Of a DNA stretch of 64,000 bases, positions 46,655 through 58,396 are shown one piece after another. The notes under the pieces are model-generated. The model was not told the DNA's origin. It saw nothing but the letters and a program-made list of their open reading frames with translations, and made no database searches. This DNA comes from Cristatella mucedo. Its lineage: Eukaryota > Bryozoa > Phylactolaemata > Cristatellidae. Both the position numbers and the translations under genes were made by a program. Each line of letters begins with the position of its first letter. Position 1 is the stretch's first letter. The stretch lies in assembly GCA_009760855.2 (NCBI GenBank), contig WPIO01000175.1, forward strand, positions 553,830 through 617,829, read 5' to 3'.

Positions 46655-47130
46655 AGCACTGCTATATCCCTCAAGGCCCGCCACGGCTTGGCTCCTTCAT
46701 TCCTAGCTGAACAGCTGCACCAGTTTCAGCTTCTTAGCACCCTCAGGTTCCTTGTGGGCCGTAAATTAGCCGTTTCATTCCTCCGCTTAGAAACTGTGGG
46801 CGACAGAAGCTTTAGCTCTGCAGTTCCTAGACTTTGGGACTCGCTTCCACAGTTCTTACGCAGCGAAAAATGCTCTCCAGCTGCCGACTATGGAACATTC
46901 TTTCCAGTAGCTCTGAGCTACTACTTCCATGCTACTCACTAAATCAGCTGTTCTCCTGACTCTGCTATGCTTCCCACTTTGTCTTTGTTGGGTGACATGA
47001 AGTCTGTTTGCCGCCGAATGCGTACCTAAAGTCGTTAAGGCTGTGAGTGAACTAAACGAAACTCTCCTGCGTAATATTCACATAGTCTTTATGGCTTTGT
47101 GAGTTACAGGTGGAGATGCATTACATTTTC
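46655..47130 (+). mobile_element. Family B LINE, 3' part with intact C-terminal frame
   Basis: The frame 46688-46942 encodes LAPSFLAEQLHQF-like sequence, GRKLAVSFLRLETVGDRSFS, PRLWDSLPQFLRSEK and YYFHATH, then stops. The 3' end reaches GAGATGCATTACATTTTCC. It is 5'-truncated. This copy gives the cleanest C-terminal sequence of family B. Confidence 0.8.
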
Positions 47131-47644
47131 CATGAAATGGTAATGCACCGACTGCAGCTTAACAGTGCAGGCATCGCATAAATAGATGAGCAGCTCGTCA
47201 ACAAGTAGCAACGTCTTGTGCAGGAACAACTCATTCTCTACGCTTGCTTTCGGCGCCTAAGTCATTCAAAAATAAGTCATTCAAAAGCCACTCTACCGTT
47301 TTCGACTCGTTCAGCCAATACTCGCTGGAATTTTGCTGCTGTTAACGAGACTTGCACAGAGCGGAGGAAGATCTTGCTGATTGTCAGCAAGCGGAAGCAG
47401 AGTAAATAAGAGAGAGATTAGTGAGTTCTACGACAAGTTATATCGCCACTGGGAATAGCTGATAGGGTGACCAAACATCTTCCACGCTCTCGCCTCGCAC
47501 CTCGATGTTCCCTGTCGCTTCTTTCATTGGGGGCCTACAGTCACGCTCATGACTTGAGTGGTTCCTGGCACAGCGTATGAGTCATGAGGGACGAGGCTGA
47601 GTCGCACGTCACGATCGGAGGTGGTGAGCCGTGATGCCCACTAA
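47131..47644. other. Unassigned DNA
   Basis: Nothing recognised. Confidence 0.3.
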
Positions 47645-47803
47645 TTAAATATGGCTCGTTTGTATAGCGCCCTAAGAGAACGTAATCTCTATTCAGGCGC
47701 TACACATGTGCCTCGGGGGGGGGGGGGGGAGGCTTGAGCCCACGACCTCAGCCAGACCTTGGTCGGGGCGAGCACCTTAACCACTGGACCAAACCAGCTC
47801 GGC
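47645..47803 (-). mobile_element. SINE family A, full length
   Basis: The minus-strand head GCCGAGCTGGTTTGGTCCAG starts at 47803, followed by GGTTAAGGTGCTCGCCCCG, the B-box region GTCGTGGGCTCAAGCC, and the tail with AGAGATTACGTTCTCTTAGG. A run of 15 G on the plus strand (47715-47729) has expanded in the GAGCCCC region. Confidence 0.88.
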
Positions 47804-47941
47804 AACTGGGCAAAGCAGTCGCTTTAAACGACCTCGGTCCCGATGTCATGGGTATAATCCTGTGGTGGGTGATCCTTTATCGCCACTTCCAGCGGCTGTG
47901 ATAGCCTTAAAGGCTCTTCTGTCGTAAAATAGGCTTATTGC
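47804..47941 (+). mobile_element. SINE family B, adjacent to SINE A
   Basis: GCAAAGCAGTCGCTTTAAAC, the decayed B box GGGTATAATCC, GTGGGTGATCCTTTATCGCC, then GATAGCCTTAAAGGCTCTTC and an end AAAATAGGCTTATT. It begins exactly where SINE A ends. Confidence 0.75.
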
Positions 47942-48707
47942 TGAAACTCGGGCTTGTTTAGATAAATATACCACATCTAAGTTAGTCCATGCATTTGTGA
48001 CATCCCGTCTCGACTTCTGCAAGTCACTGCTTACTGGCCTACCAGCATGTGCGATCAGGCGATTGCAGCTGGTGCGAAACTCGGCAGCTAGACTTGTCTG
48101 TTGTGAGCGTCGCAGTTGCCACATTACTCCACTTCTCGCCGACCTGCACTGGCTACCAGTCAAGCAACGGATTGACTTCAAGGTTTTGTCGCTCACTTTT
48201 AGGTCCCTTCATTCTATGGCTCCAGCCTATCTCTCAGATATACTACCCCATCAGGCCAAGCATCGTACCACTCGCTTTTCGCAATCCAAGGGTCTAGAAA
48301 TACCTCGTGCAAACCTTAAATCCTTTGGAGACCGTGCATTTAGTTCGTATGCTCCCACAGCCGGGAACTCCCTCCCGATCTGGGTCAGAACATCCCCTGA
48401 CCTGACCACATTTAAAAGGAACCAAAAAACACATCTATTAAGGACATCATTTAGCGAGTCCGTGTGATTCGTCCTTGATGTGCTTGTGCGTGCTGACACT
48501 GTGCAATCTGCCACTAACCACATTTGCATGCTGACCCTGTGCATGTCACCCCTAACCACATTATTCATTTTGTTTGTTTTTCAAGCATGATTTAACTTAC
48601 CATTCAATTGCATTTCACTTTGCAGCAAATGTAAAGCACCTAGAGAGAGAGAGATTAAGTTCTCTGAGGGCGCTTTATTAAGTGAATTATTATTATTATT
48701 ATTATAA
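47942..48707 (+). mobile_element. Young L2 copy, 5'-truncated
   Basis: It begins at 'ARACLDKYTTSKLVHAF'. The frame 47997-48467 (156 codons) is an uninterrupted C-terminal part (SRLDFCKSLLTGLPACAIRR; LHWLPVKQRIDFK). The 3' UTR, hairpin and ATTATTATTATT tail end it. It contains no RT core. Confidence 0.88.
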
Positions 48708-51045
48708 GCATTGGTAAAGTGCTACAGCACGACACTGCCACTCTGACTAAGCTTACTGTTCACTCTCGCCCAGAGAGCCTGTTGTGTACCTCACAAGTTA
48801 AACTAGCCAGGTCTACTAAGCTCAAGCTTGAAAAAACACACAAAAGATCAGCACTGACTTCCCATTGACAGGCATATGATGACTACTGTAAATCGTACCA
48901 ATCGATTGTAGCACACGAAAAGTTTAGCTACTACAGACACATTTTTGAATAACAGATGCACAATCCAGAAATGCTCGGCAATTAATTATTTCCTAACCGG
49001 TCCAAGGTAAGCTACTTACGAAATGATCACTTTAATTATCCGGCCGCTTGCTTCTCTACCTTCTTATTGTCAAGAAGATAGACATGATTAGGGAGTCCAT
49101 TCCTAAGATGGCAGCTTCCCCCCTGGAATTATCTCCCTTAATTCCAGCAGCACCTCAGCGTCTGCATTAAAGGGGGCCACTAAATACCTCGATCTGAAGC
49201 CAATGTCCGGATCCAAAAAGAACAGGTTTTCCTCTAAAATTTAAAGGTTTTCAACCTGTGGGTCATGACCCATTTGGGGGTCGAGTGACCTTTTCACAGG
49301 TGTCCCCTAAGACCATCAAAAGTCACACATTTCCCTATTTCGAATGCAATAGTTTTACAGTTGGGGGTCGCCACAACATGAGGAACTGCATAAAAGGGCC
49401 GCTGAATTATGAGGGCTACAAACTACTGCTCTTAATCGCATTTCCACGCTCGTGCTTCTATGATGCCTAAATCTAATGCTACCATGCATTGTGACGTCAT
49501 AAATATTTCATTACCCTCAGGGCATGTCTCGGAACCTTTTAAAGAATCGCTATAGTTAGGCCACTACTCAAGAAAGCCACACTAGACCTAGAGGACTTGA
49601 GCTGTTTCAGCCGAGGTTTGGTTTGACACTTCCTAACGGACACGGGCACAAGTCGTGAAGGACCAGGTGAACTCATTCGGTGAAACTTCGAGCTTTACTA
49701 GTAAGTTCGAGGCTGGTCGTAGAGGTAACCACTCCACAGAATCAGCGTCGCTTCGGATATATACCGACCTACTTATGAATGCAGACTTAAGTATAGTCTC
49801 TCTGCTTGTTTCGCTTGATCTTTCGGCAGCGTTTGATACTATCCATCACCAAGACCTTCTGGAGCGCTTGTCATCTAACCTGGGCATCAATGAACTGCAC
49901 TCCAATGGTTCAGGTCCTCTCTGAGAGGGATAATCTAGAGTTGTGTTCGTTCCGGTGTCTTATTAAGAACGGCAGTTGGGAAGGCAAGGTGAAAGTCATT
50001 TAAAGTCTTTGGTATGTAATCGTTTTTTGAAATATTATTAAATCGCGACGAAAATTTTGATGTCACCAGCTAAACAAGAGTTGTAGCTTTTTTTATCGAA
50101 GCTCATTCAAGTACTTCCCAATAATGAGAAAAACAAGTATGATTCGTAAGTGGGAAAGCCTAACACTCAAATCGGTTCTACCACCATATCTCTTATTGAA
50201 TCTGCATACAATCTAGGTGTCATGCTCCGAAGTGGCCTTTCGTTGGACGACGGCATCAGCTCCACTGTCCAGTCTGCCTACTTTCAGCTACACAGCATTG
50301 CTAAAAATTGGGTTTGTTTAGACAGGAATACCGTATCTAAATTTTTCCATGCATTTGTGGCATCCTCAGGTCACTTCCGTAACTTAATGCTTGCTAGCCT
50401 AACAGTCTGTGCACTGGGCCACTTACAGTTGATGCAAACCTTTGCAGCCAGGCTTGTTTGTCCTGAGCGTGGCAGTTGCTGCATCACTCTACTTCTCTCC
50501 AACCTGCACTGGCTCCCAGTCAAGCAACACATAGAATTAAAGGTTCTTTGTTACTCACTTGCAGGCCCTTATATTCTTTGGCTCCAGCCTGTCTGACAGA
50601 TCTACTCCCCCAACAGACTTAGCATCTTATCACCCACTTTTCGGAACCCGACTGTTTAGCAACACGTCATATGAAGCTCAAATTCGTTGAAGACCTGCCT
50701 TTGGTCCGTATGCTCCCAAAGCCTGAAACTCACTCCCAACCAGTGTCAGGACATTTCCTGACTTGTCGACGTTTAAAAAGGAATTAAAAACGCATCTTCT
50801 AATTGCATCATTCAGCGGGTCCCCGAGATTCGTCCTTTATGTGTTTATGCGTGCTGACACAGTTGCATGCTGCCACTAACCATACTTGTATGCTGACCAG
50901 TGCATATCACCCTAACCGTGATATTCTTGTTCTTTATTAAGCACGCTGCCACTAACCATTCAATCGTGCTTTCTTTGAAGCAATTGTAAATCACCTTGAA
51001 TGAGATTGAGTTCTCTGACTGCGCTTTATTAAATGTACCATGGGA
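48708..51045 (+). mobile_element. Old L2 copy with a DNA transposon inside
   Basis: It starts in the linker (CTGACTAAGCTTACTGTTC; KLARSTKLKLEK-like). RT fragments include 49655-49924 (FEAGRRGNHSTESASLRIY; LVSLDLSAAFDTIHH), a large deletion removes motif B and YADD, and 50150-50596 holds the C-terminal part. The tail decays near 51030. It is interrupted at 49242-49428 by a hAT-like element. Confidence 0.8.
49242..49428 (+). mobile_element. SPIN-like hAT miniature transposon (non-autonomous)
   Basis: A 187-bp block in an old L2. It contains GGTTTTCAACCTGTGGGTCA near the left end, then TTTGGGGGTCGAGTGACC, CCCCTAAGACCATC, and near the right end TTGGGGGTCGCCACAACATG then AGGAACTGCATAAAAGGG, ending in CTACAAACTACTG. 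From memory, these segments match in order the non-autonomous 'SPACE INVADERS' (SPIN) hAT elements, which have been reported in several vertebrates and a few invertebrates. The ends are decayed versions of the CAGNGGTTCTCAACC-type terminal inverted repeat. CTCTAAAA and CTCTTAAT flank it, a possible decayed 8-bp target duplication. It encodes no transposase. Confidence 0.72.
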
Positions 51046-51904
51046 CCAGCAGCGTGGGTCTTCTTACAAACCTAGTGAAATTTTTGGTAAAGAAGATCCA
51101 AAGGCATCTTAGCTATTTTCATCCAAGCCCCACCATGCTTAGGCCACTCGCCGACCAGCTGAGCTAGGGTAAGAGGAGCAGCCGTTTGTTTAAACCTCTT
51201 AATACTAACATTACATGCGCCAACAACTACAACTTTGGAACTAAACCAAACCACCAGGAACCTTAGGTCCGTTAGGCTATCGGGGGGGGGGGGAAGGGGC
51301 ACAGGATACACGAGGCCAACTCTACCGGGGAGGCCAATCTCGGGCAGGGACAATGATGAGTACAAGCGATGATCCACACAAGTACCAGCCAAGACGACAT
51401 TAGTACTATATTGGCTCCTTTAAAGGGAATCTGCTAGTGCCGTACGTCTAAGCTCGCCGAAGAGGCCAGCTCACGAAGAGAGGCCACGAACAGCACGCTA
51501 CAGGGGGTACCCGGAATATACAATCCATAACAATCAGCATGCTATCCAGCTCTGCTCCGGCCTTGAGTACTCGTTGCTTTGCCTGCATGGTCGCATCGCC
51601 TGAGCATGCCTGCACCCATCCAGATACATAACTCAGCATGATTGGGAGCTTAAAGCAAAGCAACTTTGCCGTCAATTTTCCGCTACCCAAGAGCCATAGT
51701 GAGTTTTTGTTATTGCATATACCGCCATGCCCATAGGTCAGACCCCGGCCTAGCTGGTGACCCTTTTCACATTACAGGTGTTCTATCTCAGCAAACCAAA
51801 CCAAGCCAGGGATCATATGTCGGCCTTCAGGGGAGACACGTCCTCGTGTATGCTATAGCCCACCATCGGTCGAGCGGTGAAGACATCACAAAGGCTTTAA
51901 CATG
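51046..51904. other. Unassigned DNA with a repeat shared with 53.2 kb
   Basis: 51110-51165 (CATCCAAGCCCCACCATGCT onward) resembles 53180-53215 (CCAAGCACCACCATGCTCAG). On the minus strand both can be read as WPxHGGAW. A run of 12 G lies at 51282-51293. No gene is recognised. Confidence 0.35.
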
Positions 51905-52085
51905 CTAAGCCGTGGTGAATCACTAGGTAAGGTGATTGCTTTTAATGACCTCAGTCCCGAGGGCGTAAGTTCGAATCCTGTGGTGGTGATCCTTTATCGT
52001 CACTGCAAGCAGCGGTGATAGCCGTAAAGGCTCTTCTGTTGCTATGCAAAGAGGCTGTTGAATCAGCTAGTCTTTTTTGCTCGAT
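51905..52085 (+). mobile_element. SINE family B, best-preserved copy
   Basis: The tRNA-like head has GGTGAATCACTAGGTAAGGT, the B box AGTTCGAATCC, GTGGTGATCCTTTATCGTC, then GATAGCCGTAAAGGCTCTTC, AGAGGCTGTTGAATCAGCTA and a T-rich end. Length about 170 bases. The tail differs from SINE A and from both LINE families, so its partner is not visible in this window. Confidence 0.8.
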
Positions 52086-53985
52086 AGCGCCTATTGAACA
52101 AGCCGTATCCTAAACTCGGTTAAAAAACATTGAGGTTACTAAAGACTGTTTTAAAAGTCGAGTTTATACAAGTCGTGGTAACATCAGTCATCAAGCTCGG
52201 CTGCACAATAATCACTATTATACAAAGCTATTGCAGACGCGAAGAAGATCTAGTTCAGGCAAGACGTGTGTTGCTACTCCCTTTGGCTGACCGTCAAGTC
52301 GTTGTCCTCTCTCGTGGCGTCTGCCTACCTCGGTCCAACTGCTGCAGAGATGAGTTTTGTTAACTGCAAATCTCTAGCTCTCCTTGATGCACAATGTGAC
52401 CGGAGTCCACGCCATCCTCCCCTACAACACAGAATGGGGCTAGCTCATATGGAGGCCTACGTGGCTGATGCCTGAGCCTGCGGCTGCAGTCGGTGATGGT
52501 TCAACTCCTCGGATTGGTCGTGTAATTGCGATGTTGCATGTGACGTGCTGAAGTGGGTCGATGATAATCAGTAGCCTCCACACGGATGGCCGAAGCCGCA
52601 TTCGCTGAGGTCGCTTTCAGTGTTGGCAGCAGGTTGGCTTCAGACCAAACACCAGGCCGGCTTTCAGCAGTTGATTTTACCGAGCACGTCAATATTGCCA
52701 TTGCCTACAACTTATAGAAATCGTTTTATTTCGACTAAACTCAGCATAGGCAAGCAAAACACGAACTGGAGTTGTTTCCCAGGCTTAACTATTAAGCCTC
52801 TTCCTGCATTGCTGCTGCTCTCTTAGCTGTCATTCAGAGGGTTCTCCATTTAGCAGAGGCCTTACCCATGTAATGACTCTTGCAGCCCAACCCCAGCTGT
52901 CATAGCCACACCCGAAAATTAGCTGTCCCCGACCTACTCACAAATAAGGAACACCCCTTCAACTACGCAGCTTACTCATCCGAGCCTAGTTAATGACGTC
53001 AGAGCCATGAGGCTATGGCTGCTACCGGCAGCGTTTTCAACATAGTGCTCAAAAGCACTATCCGTGTTCACACTTTCAAAACGAAAATCTCGGAAGCAAA
53101 AACAAAATGTTGCTAAACCTGTTCGTCAGTTTAGGGTAACTAAATTGTAACCAAGATTCAGTTGCAGGGCAGTTTCTCTCCAAGCACCACCATGCTCAGG
53201 CCACCCTGCCACCAGCCACTGCACTGATTGTGCTGTACTTCTATCGAGAGGTTGGACGATGGATGCATCGACAAGCCTCGATGCAGCTTCTTGTTCAATA
53301 GCAAAACTTCCTCTGCCATTGGTGCTTTCTCCACAGCTTCACGTGGCTGCTGCTCTATCGGCGGTAGCTGACTATCTTGCCCGTGCACAGCAGTGCATCT
53401 GAGCGACGGTAAAAGACGCTGACGCTGCCAGCAATCGAATATCCAGCGCCGCAAAGCCTCCTGCCGCTAATTTGGCTAACCACTTAATCACCATGCTCGG
53501 TGACCAGTATTGCACAAGCATTATGAAGGAGCTGCCGACTGCCGTTACTTCAATCCCAGAACAAAGCAGCCAAAGCTCCTAAAAGTTGCTTAGATCACAA
53601 CCGAAGTAATCATAGTTCCTTTGAAACAGCCCCACGACTTCCATTAGATAACATTATCCTACTGGCAAGGAAAAGAGGTTCAGAAATAGCAGAAGCCAGA
53701 CGTTCCGGTAGGGCTGGGCTAGTTCAGTTACAGCAACCCGAAAAAAATATCATAGGGAAAAAGCATCCAGACAAAGCTCACCATGACTTCCCCTTTCAAT
53801 ACAAAAGCTCATCAAAAAAGGCTCGAAAAATCCATTTTGACGAATACTGAATTAAAACAAAATTCATAATTAGATCGTGGGAATTAGTAAATTGTTTCGT
53901 TGGAAAGAACACACATAGTATAACTCGCATCATAGAGCAGTTTACGCCTGTTTTAAATGTACTGCGAAATGGCATAGCAATAATA
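52086..53985. other. Unassigned DNA
   Basis: Apart from the repeat at 53155-53215 noted above, I recognise no domain, LINE or SINE. Open frames are below 100 codons. Confidence 0.35.
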
Positions 53986-53989
53986 TGAG

Positions 53990-54165
53990 AATAATAAAAA
54001 TAGTAGATTTTCATGGAGCTCTCGGAGAATTTGATTTCTTTTCAGTCACTTTACATATGCTGTAAAAGACGCTTGATCATATGGTTAATAATAGCACACA
54101 CAACGTCGACAAAGATAACACAGTTAGAGGTAACATGAACAAGCTTAGCATACAAAGATAATAAC
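53990..54165 (-). mobile_element. Old L2 3'-end fragment
   Basis: Minus-strand hairpin remnant (GCTCTCGGAGAATTTGATTT), TACATATGCTGTAAAAG and 3' UTR remnants. A second tiny tail (AATAATAATAATAAATATGC) lies at 54196-54225. Confidence 0.6.
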
Positions 54166-54225
54166 GAAATATTTGTATACCGTTGTCAGTGAACTGAATA
54201 ATAATAATAAATATGCACTTGATAA

Positions 54226-56100
54226 TGCTTGTGTGGCGTACCTGCCGCTTGGAAAAAAGTCAAACAAAAGGCCAGTAATGTTCCGGCTCACCCTGCATTT
54301 TCGAACTGCCATGCAACTTCTATTCGAACATTAAGCGTCATCAAACTGCGGTTTAAAATTTTACAAGCTTACCGTCAACAGTATTATTCCCTATTACTTA
54401 TCAAATTGTGTGCGATTTATCTAATGCCTTATGTTGCTTTGAATTCCGACGGCCCGGGTATTGAAGGCCCTAGCATTGGAACTCACCCACCCATTGCCAA
54501 TAAATTAGGTTGGTAAGCCAGAGACAAGTTTATCTCGAAAGTGACAGCCAAACCATTGTGCAACACCAATCGTATAAATGGTAGCCGCATCGCTATTTAA
54601 AATTCTTAAGAAGGCTCGCTGTTTTGGGCTATTAAAGGCTATACCGAGAAAAAGCCGAGGCTCTATGCTCAAAAAGTTGGTTGGTAGATGCGGACGAAAA
54701 TGTTTCAAGCGAATCAGCAGCAAAACTACAGCAGCTAAAAGCTAATTTTGGCAGCTAGTCGCGGGACCTCATAAAATGCTATAGTTGCAAATTAAAGCTT
54801 GGATTGGCTTGTTCACCAAGTAGCTTTCTGCCAATGTAGAATTTCCTAGTAGCTTTCTTGACAGTGCCATTGAAGGCGGCAGTCGTCGGTCAATTCGTCG
54901 AAGTCATGTCAATCAGGAAAAGATAGGTCAGCTTACAAGATGCAAGGTCATAGGTGGGATTATAGCCGGTTGAGAGTAGGTGCTTTGAGATTACACAGGA
55001 GAAGTAATTAAATCAAATATGCAGGCTGGTACAAGCAAGGTAAGTGATGCATGCATAAGCAAGACTTTAGGACTTTCTGCTACATAGGGAGCTGATAAAG
55101 TTCATAGAGATGGGGCTGGATGTGGCTGATATGCCTTTTTTACAGGACAGACGGGGTGGGGAGCTGTTGAGTTTAGCAGCAGTTAATAAAGAATGAGGGC
55201 ACTGGCGAACATTTCCGATTGAGAAAGTTCTGAAAAACAGTTCCAAAAGAGAATTGCGATTTTATCTTAGACGCGATGCAGATTCTGACAATTACTGCAT
55301 TTCGTAGGTGAAACATTCTTTCGCATGGGTATTTTTTCCGAATAGCAAGGCATAGCAGTCGATTGCTTCATATGCTGCTGCCTGCTTTGCCTACTAGCAC
55401 CTTTACATCGCTAGGGCGTGAAAGCCGAGAGCCGCTTGTCTGTCAACATAAGGTAATATTGTCAGCCCCCTCCACTTCTTTCCACGAGTAGAATGCAGAA
55501 ACTGACCGTCGGCCATGGTCACAACGTTATTGAGAGCCACTAAGTAAAAGCAGGCCCTTTAAGGTCCGTCTTTTACCGTCAAACATAATTTCCTCACCAG
55601 TGGCTCAAATCACATGGGCACGTTATTTTCACGTCACGCAAAATGTAATTAGCATGCACAATCCTTTTCGAGAGCTGCTTTTGCTACGAATGTGAACATT
55701 CACCAAAATTGCCCGCCGATGGCTCAAGGGTCGCAGCCAGCAATTTGGCAGGTGATGCTTAACAAAACTTTCGACGTTTGTGTCAGCTTTGCAATGTCTC
55801 CGGATAATTCGAAAACTGGGCTTAACAGCTCTTGGTAATCATCGCAATGTTTCAGGTGTGGTAAAGTAGCATCTGCATGGGCAACCACCATGCCTTAACA
55901 TAAACGGCTCGATGCAGAGCACATTTAACTTGTGCAGCACAAGCGTGCCTGCATCTAAATATCTATATGTACTACTATGAGTATGCAATAATTAGTCTGC
56001 AAGTTAGTGAATCTATGTACTATCGTAATATTATAATTGTTCTGGAAGTAAGAGAATCTAGGCATTTATACCGGAATGGCATTTGTTCAAGCACCTATTC
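54226..56100. other. Unassigned DNA
   Basis: No recognised gene or repeat on either strand. Frames are short and stop-rich. Confidence 0.35.
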
Positions 56101-56104
56101 AAAG

Positions 56105-57010
56105 ATAATCATTTATTGATAACAACAATAAATTTGATACTGCATCATTTGAGAACTCATTCTCTTTCTATGAACCTTGCATATGCTGCAAAAGACCCAT
56201 GATTGAGTGGTTAGTGGTAGCACGTTCAATAAACATCAAGATTAACATGGCTAATGTGGTCAAGTCAGGATCTTGTGACTCAAGTCGGAAGTTATTGGCT
56301 TCCTAGCAAGGGTCTTGAGGTTTCGCCATTAACGGGTGATTTTAGATAAGGAGGACGGGAGCATACAATGTAGGGTGAATGAGATGTACATGTGTTCAGA
56401 TAAGCAGAATTCGGTAATTATTTGTGATTTTAGTTTGCAGTTGCATGTACAAATTTGGTCATATGTGTGTTTCTTGATGTGAGTAGAGGCCTGCACATAT
56501 GCCACCATACACAATTAATCATTCTGCCTACGAAACTCGGTGCTAAAAGTGTCAGATAAGTTATCAAAATGAATTTTGAAATCGCCCATAGCGAGAAAAG
56601 GTCGATTCCTTGCACACAGAATCAAAATGAGATCTAAGAAATCTGAGATGAACGAGGACTTGGTATCCGATGGGCTATAAACTACTGCCATAATCGGTAG
56701 CTTGTTGTCGGGTGAAAAAAAAGACTAAAGATAAGATAGCCCGCTTTGAGAGTACTGCGAAAGGATTGAAATTTAAATTCGAGCGTGAAATAATTGCGAT
56801 ATATCGACCAGATTTGATTGATTTAGGGGTGTGAAAGAAGGAGAAGAAAGTCGGGATTGCGTCTCTAATTGTTGGGCAGTTTACCGATTTTAGCCAAGTT
56901 ATATTCAAGGCGAGCAGATCGAGGTTTTTTTCTTGAATAATGTTGCTTATTAATACAAGTGCATTCCATATCGAACAAGGATGCCGAATATAAGCTTACA
57001 GTTGAGCCGC
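56105..57010 (-). mobile_element. L2 copy with endonuclease joined to the 3' end (internal deletion)
   Basis: Minus-strand endonuclease frames are 56675-56908 (ITWLKSVNCPTIRDAIP; FFHTPKSIKSG), 56430-56615 (FVGRMINCVWWHMC) and 56329-56514 (THIKKHTYDQI; SEHMYISFTL). The 3' UTR and a decayed tail follow directly at 56300-56105. The whole RT is missing, so a deletion of more than 2 kb joined the two ends. Confidence 0.75.
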
Positions 57011-57678
57011 CGGCATTCTAGCAGACCTAATGACCGATCAATTTCTGAGAAAGATTCTGAGCAAAGCTGGAGGGATAATAGGCTGACCTGTTCAACGTAG
57101 TAAGCAGCTGCATGCTTCACATCGCAAGTAACGTCAACTTACATATGTCACACCATAAGTAGACGCTCAGTGGCTTTTATTTTGCAATACATATGAATAA
57201 ACTAGCAATGTAAGCAAAAGCCATTCGGGCATTCTCTGTTAACAGATTACGTTTACTGATAATGTATATCCGTACTTCAGCTGAGCGAAACACAAGCGAT
57301 TAGATAAAAGTAGAGATTGAAAATCGCGGTAAGCCAGAACATAGTTGAAAAACTAACCAGACCAGGACACAATGGATTATTTGCTACTCAGGGCTACAGC
57401 GGATGGATGGAATTCTGCCAGCTCGATAATGGATGGAATGTTAATGCAGAAGCCATCAGTCCATACCCTATTGACAGCTACCTACAAGTTCGGCTGGAAT
57501 GAAAAACTTTCAAAACGTTCGTCTTCACTTGGCAGTGATTTAAAAGCTGCCAAATGAGAACAAGAGTCAACCAATGTAGCACTAACTCCAGCCTGTTCTT
57601 GGTATACAGGCTATTGGAATGAATCGGTATAGCGGTTTGCAGACGGCAGAAGAAGTCACGGCGTTGTGCATTTAGAGC
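57011..57678. other. 3' flank of the fucosyltransferase gene
   Basis: No repeat is recognised. A minus-strand AATAAA lies near 57180-57186 and could be the poly(A) signal, about 500 bases past the stop; this is unproven. Confidence 0.35.
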
Positions 57679-58396
57679 CTAAAAGGTGCATATACCAAAC
57701 TCGGTACACAGGTCGTCCACAATTCGGCAGTTCTTCTCGACTGAAAACCATGCTGACAGGCGATGCCAAACCTTTGATCTAGGCGGACTGTGAGCCAGAC
57801 GACAAAGCTGCATTAGCTGGGATGGGGGATGCTGGTCAATAGAGTTCCTGCCGGGTAAGGGGTCGTAGTAAAACGTGGAGCGCCACTTGTGATATGCGTT
57901 ATAAGCTCCGTCGTTGCTGTCCAAGTATTTGAGGTATGCTGCTAGACGCTCGGGGCTGGAGAAGTTCTTCACGTGGATAAACGAATCGGGTGGAGCCACT
58001 TTCTGGTAATCGGAAATCGAGGGCCCAAGCACCACTGGCACAACTTCAGACTCCGGCTGGAGGATCTTGAACAACTTTTCCGTAATATAGTCGCTGCAGA
58101 TTGCATTTTCAAAAGAAAGGTAAAACTTGTATTTGCTGCTGAGTTTCAGAAAGCATTCATCCATAGATTTGTCTTTTGATTTCGGACAGGCCGAGATGGC
58201 GTCTGGAAAGGCGGACCAGCAGGAACCATACACGTCGACGAGGATAAACTTTCGTAGATCCTGCACGTATCGATGCCTTTTAGAAGACCAGTCACTGCTG
58301 CAATCACTCACGTACCAAAATGCTAGTGCCTTCTTTACAGTTGGACTTGCATATGTGGGCATTGGAACAGGACGTCTCCTCAATGATGGGGCATAA
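57679..58396 (-). CDS. GT10 gene, last exon (GDP-fucose-binding half)
   Basis: 718 bases with no interruption. The C-terminal GT10 core is complete: FYLSFENAICSDYITEKLF is the donor-binding signature, followed by PVVLGPSISDYQKVAPPDSF. Cysteines near the end (NCRIVDDLC, GICTF) probably form disulphides as in relatives. Frame and splice phase fit the upstream exon. Confidence 0.88.
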
